A stretch of DNA of 36,908 bases from an uncultured Bacteroidales bacterium (GTDB lineage Bacteria > Bacteroidota > Bacteroidia > Bacteroidales > P3). Position numbers and translations under genes: made by a program. How positions within the stretch are numbered: position 1 is the first letter of the stretch; each line of letters begins with the position of its first letter. The notes under the pieces were generated by a model that was not told where the DNA came from, made no database searches, and worked only from the letters and a program-made list of their open reading frames with translations. This document shows positions 1-6,050 of this stretch, piece after piece. The stretch spans positions 1-36,908 of the forward strand of contig ONJY01000022.1 in NCBI GenBank assembly GCA_900318275.1, read 5' to 3'.

Positions 1-1653
1 GAGTGGCTTGCCGGCACCGTCAGCCGTCAGCCGCAGCTGGTGATGGCCGAGGCTGTGAGCAACCCCGTGTGGCTCGCCGTCAAGAGCATGCCGTACCTGA
101 AGAGCTTCGAGAACCCCTCGACGCTGTACCTTGCCGAGCAGCTCTATGTTGGCGCTCTCGGACGTCGTATAGCGGGCCGCGTGGACCTTGCGGCGCTGGT
201 CAAAGACAGCGTGGTCAGCCGTCTGAATATGAACAATGACGTGAAGCAGACGGCTCTGCAGGCAACACCGTGGCTGCGTGACGCCGAGAGCGAGGAGGAA
301 CAGATGCGTGCCGTAGCCAACTATCTGGATACCGCCTCCATGCGTGCTCAGCACGACAAGCTGCTGGCCGACCTTGCAGGTCGGCAGAACTCCGACGGCG
401 GCTGGGCCTGGATGCCCGACGGCAAGAGCAGCCTGTGGGTCACGCAGGCCGTGCTGCAGAAGGTGAAAGGGGAGGACCTCGACACCAAGAAAGCCCTGCG
501 GTATGTGGACAACGAGCAGCAGCGCTACTTTGAACGCTGGGTGAAGCCTTATATAAAGAAGTACAAGTGGCAGCCCACCGACATCGACTACCTCTACATG
601 CGCTCCCTGTACGGCAAGGCCAACACCGAGGCCTACCGCTTCTATTACTCCAACGCGTTGAAGCGCTACAAGGAGTATGGAAACCTCTACACGCAGGCGC
701 AGCTGGCACTTATCTTCCACCGTCACGGCGACCGCAAGGCGGCCCTCGACCTGCTACGCCGCCTTAAGGAGAAATCCCTCGCCAGCGACGAGATGGGCCT
801 CTACTGGCGTGATAATACCAGCGGCTGGTTCTGGTACCAGCGCCCCATCGAGACGCAGGCGCTGCTGATACAGGCCTTCGCCGAGATAACGCCCAAGGAC
901 ACCGTCACCATAGGCCTCATGCAACAATGGCTACTCAAGCAGAAGCAGACCACCCATTGGGGCAACAGCCGCGCCACCGCCGAAGCCATACAGGCGTTGA
1001 TGGTTGAGAATGATGAGTTGAGGGTTAAGAGTGAGGACGAAGCGGTGAAACTGACGGTCTTCGGCACCGAGATGACCTCAGAGAGCAAGGGCGCCGAGGG
1101 TTACCGTTCGCAGCGGTGGTCAGGCGCAGACCTTGATGCGCTTCGCGCCAACGGTAGCAGCGACATCGTCATCAGCAAGCTGGACAATCCCTCTGCGAGA
1201 GGACCCGCTATCGCCTGGGGTGCCGTCTACTACCAGTTCACCGACGACCTCGACAAGATACCCGTCTCCGAAATGGGCATCACACTCAGGCGTACCTACA
1301 AGCACGAAGGTCCCCTTAAGGTCGGCGACCGCGTCAAGGTGCGCATAGACATCACCTGCGACCGCGCTATGGATTACCTCGAGCTCATCGACGGCCGTCC
1401 GTCGTGCATGGAGCCCTTGAGCACTCGTGCCGGATGGCGCTGGATGGATGGCTTAAGCTACTATGTGACAGTCAACAATACCGACACACGCTGCTATGTG
1501 GAGCATATCGACAAGGGCAAGTATTCCTTTGAGTATGAGGTGTATGTCACTAATCCAGGCAGTTTTATGACGGGTGTGGCTACCATGCAATGCATGTATG
1601 CCCCCGAATTTAGGGCTACATCACCTGCCCAAACCATTGTTGTAGAGCCTTGA
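1..1653 (+). CDS. Alpha-2-macroglobulin family protein, C-terminal part (5' end outside window)
   Basis: The reading frame is open from base 1 to the TGA at 1651, giving 550 codons of a larger protein. The first two thirds are alpha-helical repeats typical of the alpha/alpha-toroid (A2M complement-like) domain, including an NSDGGWAWMPDG stretch near codons 132-143. The last 150 codons are beta-rich, resembling the MG10/receptor-binding end domain. Bacterial members are usually periplasmic or lipid-anchored and are thought to trap proteases, often with PBP1C. The thioester CxEQ motif, if present, would lie upstream and is not visible. Codons about 333-346 (MVENDELRVKSEDEA) are encoded by a tandem heptamer array and look like a repeat-derived insertion. 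The family call is from overall composition and motif resemblance. Confidence 0.85.
   Translation, partial: EWLAGTVSRQPQLVMAEAVSNPVWLAVKSMPYLKSFENPSTLYLAEQLYVGALGRRIAGRVDLAALVKDSVVSRLNMNNDVKQTALQATPWLRDAESEEEQMRAVANYLDTASMRAQHDKLLADLAGRQNSDGGWAWMPDGKSSLWVTQAVLQKVKGEDLDTKKALRYVDNEQQRYFERWVKPYIKKYKWQPTDIDYLYMRSLYGKANTEAYRFYYSNALKRYKEYGNLYTQAQLALIFHRHGDRKAALDLLRRLKEKSLASDEMGLYWRDNTSGWFWYQRPIETQALLIQAFAEITPKDTVTIGLMQQWLLKQKQTTHWGNSRATAEAIQALMVENDELRVKSEDEAVKLTVFGTEMTSESKGAEGYRSQRWSGADLDALRANGSSDIVISKLDNPSARGPAIAWGAVYYQFTDDLDKIPVSEMGITLRRTYKHEGPLKVGDRVKVRIDITCDRAMDYLELIDGRPSCMEPLSTRAGWRWMDGLSYYVTVNNTDTRCYVEHIDKGKYSFEYEVYVTNPGSFMTGVATMQCMYAPEFRATSPAQTIVVEP
996..1037 (+). repeat. Heptamer array inside the macroglobulin gene
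   Basis: Six consecutive 7-bp units can be read: GTTGATG, GTTGAGA, ATGATGA, GTTGAGG, GTTAAGA, GTGAGGA. The 13 bases at 1024-1036 (GTTAAGAGTGAGG) are identical to 5730-5742 inside truA. In frame the array encodes VENDELRVKSEDE, so the same peptide ELRVKSE appears in two unrelated proteins of this window. Confidence 0.75.
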
Positions 1654-1677
1654 GCGGTGGCGTGCGGTAAAAAATAT

Positions 1678-1732
1678 CATACTGACAATCATGGTGATAT
1701 AAGATATTTGCAAAAAATATTTTGTCAGTATG
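1678..1732. promoter_or_regulatory. Inverted repeat overlapping the tRNA promoter
   Basis: CATACTGACAA (1678-1688) is the exact reverse complement of TTGTCAGTATG (1722-1732), with 33 bp between. The right arm covers the -33 TTTG of the tRNA promoter. It follows the macroglobulin stop codon by 24 bp, so it could be a large-loop transcription terminator or an operator; no T-run follows it, which favours the second reading weakly. Confidence 0.45.
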
Positions 1733-1752
1733 AAAAAAGTGTGTACTTTTGC
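1721..1752 (+). promoter_or_regulatory. Bacteroidota-type promoter for tRNA-Glu
   Basis: TTTG (1721-1724), 19-bp spacer, then TACTTTTGC (1744-1752), matching the TTTG / TAnnTTTGC consensus of the primary sigma factor in Bacteroidota. The expected start of transcription is around 1757, about 37 bp before the tRNA. Confidence 0.8.
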
Positions 1753-1793
1753 ACCCGCTTTCAAGACAGAAAAATAGAAAGTACCACTTCAAT

Positions 1794-1870
1794 GCCGCAT
1801 TCGTCTAGTGGTCCAGGACATCTGCCTCTCACGCAGAAGATCATCAGTTCGACTCTGATATGCGGTACCA
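1794..1870 (+). tRNA. tRNA-Glu (CTC anticodon)
   Basis: A full cloverleaf can be drawn. The acceptor stem is GCCGCAT with ATGCGGT (one G-U pair), discriminator A, and CCA encoded at 1868-1870. The D region TCGTCTAGTGGTCCAGGAC is characteristic of tRNA-Glu. The anticodon stem is TCTGC/GCAGA with loop CTCTCAC, so the anticodon is CTC at 1828-1830. The T stem is ATCAG/CTGAT with loop TTCGACT. It decodes GAG, which is the dominant Glu codon in the GC-rich genes here. Confidence 0.95.
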
Positions 1871-1905
1871 AAGCGACAAACCCACATGGTTTGTCGCTTT
1901 TCATT
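1871..1905 (+). terminator. Rho-independent terminator of tRNA-Glu
   Basis: AAGCGACAAACC (1871-1882) pairs perfectly with GGTTTGTCGCTT (1888-1899) around a 5-base loop, followed by a T-rich tail. It starts directly after the CCA end. Confidence 0.9.
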
Positions 1906-2151
1906 TTCTCCAGTTTTTGTCTCTTTAGTTTGTTGCCCATGCCTTCTTTGTGCCTTCTATGATGGTTCGGCGATCCTTCGGTGATCCTTCGGCGGTCTGC
2001 CCTGTTGGATAAGACGAAAAAAGTTCATATTCCCATCAGAAACACATGATTACAAGAATGCTTACCTATGGTTATTCATTTGTAATGAGCTGATCTGCTC
2101 TTTTTTACAAAGAATTTTATTCCATAAAGGCTCAGTATCAAATAAAATATG
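1906..2151. other. Intergenic, no gene seen; short 11-bp array
   Basis: No plausible coding region. At 1958-2001 four successive 11-bp blocks can be aligned; the two central ones are GGCGATCCTTC and GGTGATCCTTC (1969-1990). The rest is AT-rich without a recognisable signal. Confidence 0.5.
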
Positions 2152-2160
2152 TATATTTGC
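2152..2160 (+). promoter_or_regulatory. Promoter -7 element ahead of a structured untranslated stretch
   Basis: TATATTTGC is an exact TAnnTTTGC match. No clear TTTG lies about 20 bp upstream. The nearest coding sequence begins about 300 bp downstream, so the transcript would carry a long leader or be a separate RNA. Confidence 0.55.
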
Positions 2161-2164
2161 ACTT

Positions 2165-2445
2165 GATTTAGACGCGAGTTGTCTAAACGATGCAAAAAGC
2201 ATTCGTATAGGTCTACCACAGAAATTGCCCATTTCTAATTAGATAGCAGACTTTGATACTGATGCCTTTGCTTGTTTGGTATGTTATGCTTTCGGGTGTC
2301 GACATATCCACAGCATGGGATAAAGTTCTAAAGTTTCAAGCTATCTAAGGTCGGGCAAAACCTCTGTGATTTGAAACTAACGGCATTGTCTCCATGCTTT
2401 TTCATTTAAGTGTAACCGCCAATCCGGGAGACAGTGCGGCACAAA
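2165..2445 (+). ncRNA. Candidate structured RNA, family not recognised
   Basis: There is no open frame here, but several complementary stretches stand out. ACGATGC/GCATTCGT (2187-2206) closes an A5 loop, with one bulge. AGTTTCAA (2332-2339) pairs exactly with TTGAAACT (2371-2378) and encloses AGGT/ACCT (2348-2351 with 2360-2363). GCATTGTCTCC (2383-2393) pairs with GGAGACAGTGC (2427-2437) over 11 bp with one G-U. It starts just after a good -7 element and ends about 20 bp before the start of a decayed gene. It could be a regulatory leader, a small RNA, or an RNA of a mobile element such as the omega/HEARO class; none of these is shown. Function unknown. Confidence 0.45.
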
Positions 2446-2457
2446 GAAAGAGCAGAC

Positions 2458-2895
2458 ATGGACTATATCTCGGAGGGTGAAAGACAGAAGCTCTACTACA
2501 AATAGCTGAAGAAGGCTAGTGAATATCACCTGCCCGATGAGGTGTTGTCCGTGATACAGGATAATCTCGCCGACCCGAGGTTTGGAGTGGTCTATCGGGA
2601 GACTGTCTCGCTCACTTGCAAAGTCTATGTGTGCATCGGCGGTAGCTCGAAACGGTATCACAAGAGCGAGATGTGCAAGGGATTGGACAACTGCCAGGCC
2701 AACATCAAGAAGGTTACCCTCAGCTACGCCGAGGACACCCTGAAAAGAACTCCCTGCAAGATCTGCTACAAGATAAAGTTAAAAAATGCAACACTAAAAT
2801 ATTTAGAATTATGGAAAAAGTCATATGCATTAATAACCGATGTTCAAAAGCATATCCCAAAAACCTTGAGAGATGCCCCTACTGCGGAACGATAA
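2458..2895 (+). pseudogene. Decayed small gene with Cys/His-rich end domain (in-frame TAG)
   Basis: From ATG 2458 the frame reads MDYISEGERQKLYYK, stops at TAG 2503-2505, and continues open as LKKASEYHLPDEVLSVIQDN and onward. The helical segment flows smoothly across the stop, so I read this as one gene broken by a nonsense change. The second half has a compact Cys/His pattern, YHKSEMCKGLDNC followed by RTPCKICYK, as in a small zinc-binding domain that I have seen at the C-terminus of Bacteroidota proteins but cannot name with certainty. After that domain the frame runs on as likely nonsense into the start of the next gene (ATG 2811). The base composition already differs from the flanking housekeeping genes. 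Confidence 0.55.
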
Positions 2896-4124
2896 ATATA
2901 AGGTATAATAGCCAAACTAACGAAAAACAAGAAAAAACAAAAGATAATCGTTTTGTACGGATAGTGTTAAGTTGCGTATTTGCACTTGTAGTGTTGGTTT
3001 TGCTTAGTATAATGATCACTTTGTTTGGTTGGAACGAATCTGTAGGAGTAAAGGGGTTGATTTGTGGTATTTCAATCGGCGCCGGAACATGGTTTGAGTC
3101 TTGGTTAAAGAAGAAGAATTTTTCGTTTGGCAAGAAACGCAAACCGCAAGTAAACAAATATAAGCCACCTAGACGGCCGAATTATGCTTGGATTATTGCT
3201 ATTGTATTAGGTATTGCATTGGTGTCTATAATATCCATAATACTATCAACGACAGTTCATTATTCAAAGCAATTTGAACAGGCAAAACAAGAAAACACTG
3301 TGGATGCTTATTTGGATTTTATAGACAAACATCCTCGTTCAAGTTATGCCGATGAGGCTCGTGACTCTGTGGCGAATATCTGTCGCCGATGCTACGATAT
3401 TATGGATATACCAATCCTACGTGCAAATCTTGATAAAAAAACAAAAGAACAGCTTTTGTCCGTTAGGCAGGAAAAAATAGATGAAGCATACAAGGATGCC
3501 CTAAACGCAAATACCATTGAAGGGTGGGAGCATTACAAAGCTCTGGTTTATCCTCGCGACTATAGAGATGCCGATACGCGAATTGAATGGATAAATGATG
3601 CTTGCCGGACAAAAGAAGCCGCTCGGCAAAACGAAGAAAATCAAAGGAAGAAACAACAAATGGCCGAGGAAGAAAATGCCTTATGGGAGACCGAGGAATC
3701 TGCTTGGGAAACAGCCTATGAACGACATAATATTAAATCGTACAAAAAGTATCTAAAGTTGTTCCCCTATGGAGAACACGCAGATGCCGCCGAAAGATTT
3801 TTAATTGACTTGGAGGTTGATAGAGTGTTTGCCAGTGACCATGGAGAATTACCATCGATGGATAAGTCATATAGCATGGGAACATCGTATTCAGTATTAG
3901 AGCTGGAGAACCGAACCGACTATGATTTGACAATCAGTTTCAGTGGCCCCGATAGCAAACGTGTCGTGATACCACCGTATAAAACAATAGAGCTGAAGAT
4001 TGAAAATGGCTCTTACCGTATCGCCGCATCTGTCGGTCATGGGGTGAGACCATTTGCAGGACAAGAAGACTTATACGGGTGTCGTTATAGCTCCTATTTC
4101 TATATTGTAACGTACAGAATGTAG
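2811..4124 (+). CDS. Zinc-ribbon membrane protein with repeat/coiled-coil tail, function unknown
   Basis: 437 residues from ATG 2811; the frame is open further upstream, but this ATG begins a clear N-terminal zinc ribbon (Cys6, Cys11, Cys22, Cys25, ending CPYCG). Hydrophobic segments at about residues 50-72, 78-98 and 123-147 predict three membrane spans. The long soluble tail has two related TPR-like motifs (AYLDFIDKHPRSSYADEA and SYKKYLKLFPYGEHADAA), a charged Glu/Gln-rich helix between them, and a beta-rich end domain. Codons are AT-rich, unlike truA or topB, which points to transfer. It follows the pseudogene and faces a truncated minus-strand gene that it abuts. I do not recognise the family; zinc-ribbon plus transmembrane plus repeats suggests a membrane-anchored scaffold or sensor, which is inference. 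Confidence 0.75.
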   Translation: MEKVICINNRCSKAYPKNLERCPYCGTINIRYNSQTNEKQEKTKDNRFVRIVLSCVFALVVLVLLSIMITLFGWNESVGVKGLICGISIGAGTWFESWLKKKNFSFGKKRKPQVNKYKPPRRPNYAWIIAIVLGIALVSIISIILSTTVHYSKQFEQAKQENTVDAYLDFIDKHPRSSYADEARDSVANICRRCYDIMDIPILRANLDKKTKEQLLSVRQEKIDEAYKDALNANTIEGWEHYKALVYPRDYRDADTRIEWINDACRTKEAARQNEENQRKKQQMAEEENALWETEESAWETAYERHNIKSYKKYLKLFPYGEHADAAERFLIDLEVDRVFASDHGELPSMDKSYSMGTSYSVLELENRTDYDLTISFSGPDSKRVVIPPYKTIELKIENGSYRIAASVGHGVRPFAGQEDLYGCRYSSYFYIVTYRM

Positions 4125-4129
4125 CCTTT

Positions 4130-4697
4130 GAGTGAGGTGTGTGGTTGTCAGGTTCGTCGATATAGACTACGCTCTCGCCGCTGGGTTGTTGTACGCGCTG
4201 GCCGTAGTTGTTGAGGGAAGAGCGCTCGATGAATACGCCGTTTTGTTTGGCGTTTTCTATTATTTGATTCCCAACCGCTTCCTGTTCAGCTCGCGACCCT
4301 TTCTCGTAATCTCCAAGTTGTTCAGGGGATAGCCCATTTCCGAGCACCACAATATCGACTCCGTCGCCACTTCGCGGTGCTTCTCCGGCAGGCTGTTCAC
4401 GTAGTCCACTGCTGACTGTCCGTTGGACAGTGTTATCCCTTTCAGCTTCCTGAGCAGCAATGTTTCCTTCAGCTTGTTCGTCGCTTACTCCTTCGGATTG
4501 TCTTGGTTCGGCTGCTGCGGTGTTGTTGTCGGGGGCTGCTGGCTTTGCTGTGCCGTCTTCATCTCGGCTTCCACTGCCTTCAGTTCCTCGAGAGTCATCT
4601 CGCGTATCTGTAGTTTGGAGACCTTCTTGCCCTTGCAGCGTTCCAGTACCCGCTTCTGGGCCTCGTCCATTATCTTTTTTACCTCCGGTGTAATCAT
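4130..4697 (-). pseudogene. Truncated, frame-disrupted gene remnant (mobile-element type protein)
   Basis: Reading leftwards from ATG 4697, one frame gives a plausible N-terminus (MITPEVKKIMDEAQKRVLER, then a Gln/Pro/Thr-rich tail) that stops at 4485. A second frame then carries the coding-like signal to about 4130, including GLSPEQLGDYEKGSRAEQEA and SLNNYGQRVQQPSGESVVYI. It ends abruptly against the 3' end of the plus-strand gene at 4124. The simplest reading is one gene hit by a frameshift and cut by a rearrangement at about 4125. The wording resembles the start of large polyvalent proteins on Bacteroidota conjugative elements, but that is a weak resemblance. The shift position is not fixed. 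Confidence 0.4.
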
Positions 4698-5158
4698 AAT
4701 CGTTTAACGTTGATTCTGCTATTTTATTGTAATAAGATGCGGCTGTCATCGAGAGCGAGCAAGGTGATGTATGACTACCGTAGTACAAAACGTCATTCTG
4801 TTCGTTACGACTGCTGCGAGGAATGTATAAACTAAAGTTTTTATTTTGTTGTGTTTAGGAAATGTTGTGTTTATGCAATGTCTTTTGAGTGAAATAATAT
4901 AACCTTATATGCGGCTTAAAGAACAATGGCGCTGAAATATCTCAGCGCCTATTCTGGATTGTTTTGACACTGTTTTATTAATCTGCTATAGGCACAACGG
5001 ATTCGCGTTGTGTCTAAGGCGTATGTAACAAGGAGGCACGAAAAAGGGGAGCAGCAGGGAAGCAAAAGGGGAGCAAAACCAATAAAGGCCAATGTGCTAT
5101 AGTACAATGCAAAACAAGCAATATTGTTTTGGCATTTCGCCATGTCGTATATTTTTTG
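4698..5158. other. AT-rich intergenic region with a hairpin and an 11-bp array
   Basis: No gene is supported. GGCGCTGA (4928-4935) pairs exactly with TCAGCGCC (4942-4949); there is no strong T-run on either side. At 5031-5074 four 11-bp blocks follow one another, the second and fourth being identical (AAAAGGGGAGC at 5042 and 5064). The right edge of the AT-rich patch lies here. Confidence 0.5.
5042..5074 (+). repeat. 11-bp tandem array upstream of truA
   Basis: Units AAAAGGGGAGC, AGCAGGGAAGC, AAAAGGGGAGC, possibly preceded by AGGAGGCACGA at 5031. One of several arrays in this window that share the 11-bp period but not the sequence. Confidence 0.6.
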
Positions 5159-5167
5159 TATCTTTGC
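5159..5167 (+). promoter_or_regulatory. truA promoter -7 element
   Basis: TATCTTTGC matches TAnnTTTGC. A weak TTTC lies 20 bp upstream (5135-5138). The ATG of truA is only 11 bp after the element, so the mRNA would have a leader of only a few bases. Confidence 0.65.
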
Positions 5168-5177
5168 ATCCTGTATT

Positions 5178-6008
5178 ATGGGACGCTTTTTTATTCATCT
5201 TGCCTATAATGGAGCGTGTTACAACGGGTGGCAGACGCAGCCGGAGCTGCCTACTGTGCAGCTGACCCTCGAGAAGGCGCTCTCCACGCTCCTGCGCACA
5301 CCCATAGCCGTTGTCGGATGTGGCCGCACCGATACGGGCGTGCATGCCAGCGACTTCTACGCCCACTTCGACGCCGAAGGTGCCGTCGACTGCAACCAGC
5401 TGGTGTTCAAGCTCAACAACCTTCTGCCGCCGGATATAGCCATCTTCGACATCTTCCCGGTGGCCGACAACGCCCATGCGCGCTTCGACGCCACCGCGCG
5501 CACCTACCAGTATCACGTCAGCGACCGCCGTCTGCCGTTCCGCCAAGGGCAGTATTGCCGTATCTTTTTCCGTCCCGATCTCGCCCTCATGAACGAGGCC
5601 GCGCGTGTGCTGATGGAGTACGAGGACTTCACCTCCTTCGCCAAACTCCACACGCAGGTGAAGACGAACATCTGCCACCTGTCCGAAGCCCGCTGGGACT
5701 TCGTTCCAGTTAAGAGTTATGAGTTAAGAGTTAAGAGTGAGGCTGACGCTGACGCAGATGAAAAACTCAGAACTCAGAACTCAGAACTCATAACTGATTA
5801 TGAGTGGGTATTCACTATTCGCAGCAACCGCTTCCTGCGCAATATGGTGCGCTCGGTGACGGGTACGCTGCTCGACGTGGGGCGCGGAAAGCTCACCATC
5901 GACGGCATGCGCGAGATCATAGAGAAGAAAGACCGCTGTGCGGCTGGCGTCAGCATGCCGGCATGCGGCCTCTTCCTCACCAAGGTGGAATACCCGGGGC
6001 GGGGATGA
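5178..6008 (+). CDS. truA: tRNA pseudouridine(38-40) synthase TruA
   Basis: 276 residues from ATG 5178; an upstream in-frame start would read through the promoter and is rejected. TruA converts U38-U40 of the tRNA anticodon arm to pseudouridine. The family signature GCGRTDTGVHA is at residues 47-57, with catalytic Asp52. The C-terminal TruA motif RSNRFLRNMVR is present. Residues about 178-206 are an unusual insertion (ELRVKSEADADADEKLRTQN and following) lying in a loop between two conserved strands and encoded by inverted heptamer arrays plus GCTGAC repeats. The frame is kept and all core motifs remain, so the enzyme is probably active. It heads a truA-prmA-topB run. Confidence 0.95.
   Translation: MGRFFIHLAYNGACYNGWQTQPELPTVQLTLEKALSTLLRTPIAVVGCGRTDTGVHASDFYAHFDAEGAVDCNQLVFKLNNLLPPDIAIFDIFPVADNAHARFDATARTYQYHVSDRRLPFRQGQYCRIFFRPDLALMNEAARVLMEYEDFTSFAKLHTQVKTNICHLSEARWDFVPVKSYELRVKSEADADADEKLRTQNSELITDYEWVFTIRSNRFLRNMVRSVTGTLLDVGRGKLTIDGMREIIEKKDRCAAGVSMPACGLFLTKVEYPGRG
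5709..5795 (+). repeat. Foldback heptamer element inserted in truA
   Basis: The left arm is GTTAAGA, GTTATGA, GTTAAGA, GTTAAGA, GTGAGGC (5709-5743). The centre has GCTGAC twice then GCAGAT (5743-5759 region). The right arm is ACTCAGA three times then ACTCATA (5765-5792). The right arm is the reverse complement of the left-arm pattern (GAGTTCT/GAGTTAT), so the insert can fold into an imperfect hairpin. It is fully translated within TruA. Confidence 0.8.
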
Positions 6009-6050
6009 GTTATGAGTTATGAATTATGAGTTAAGAGTTAAGAATTATGA
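6009..6050 (+). repeat. Heptamer array between truA and prmA
   Basis: Six perfect 7-bp units fill the whole gap: GTTATGA, GTTATGA, ATTATGA, GTTAAGA, GTTAAGA, ATTATGA. It begins at the base after the truA stop codon, and the prmA start codon (6047-6049) lies inside the last unit. Confidence 0.85.

Noticed and set aside
1657-1962. 101-codon open frame
   Set aside because: Runs straight through the tRNA-Glu gene and its terminator.
2165-2445. RNase P RNA, tmRNA, SRP RNA or a group II intron
   Set aside because: None of the invariant motifs of these RNAs (for example the tmRNA tRNA-like end or intron domain V) could be found.
4260-4460. 66-codon minus-strand frame ending RKGRELNRKRLGIK
   Set aside because: Competes with a longer and more protein-like frame in the same region; kept only as part of the decayed remnant.
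4907-4914. ATATGCGG matching the tRNA-Glu 3' region as an attachment-site duplicate
   Set aside because: Only eight bases agree and the flanks do not; expected by chance in several kilobases.
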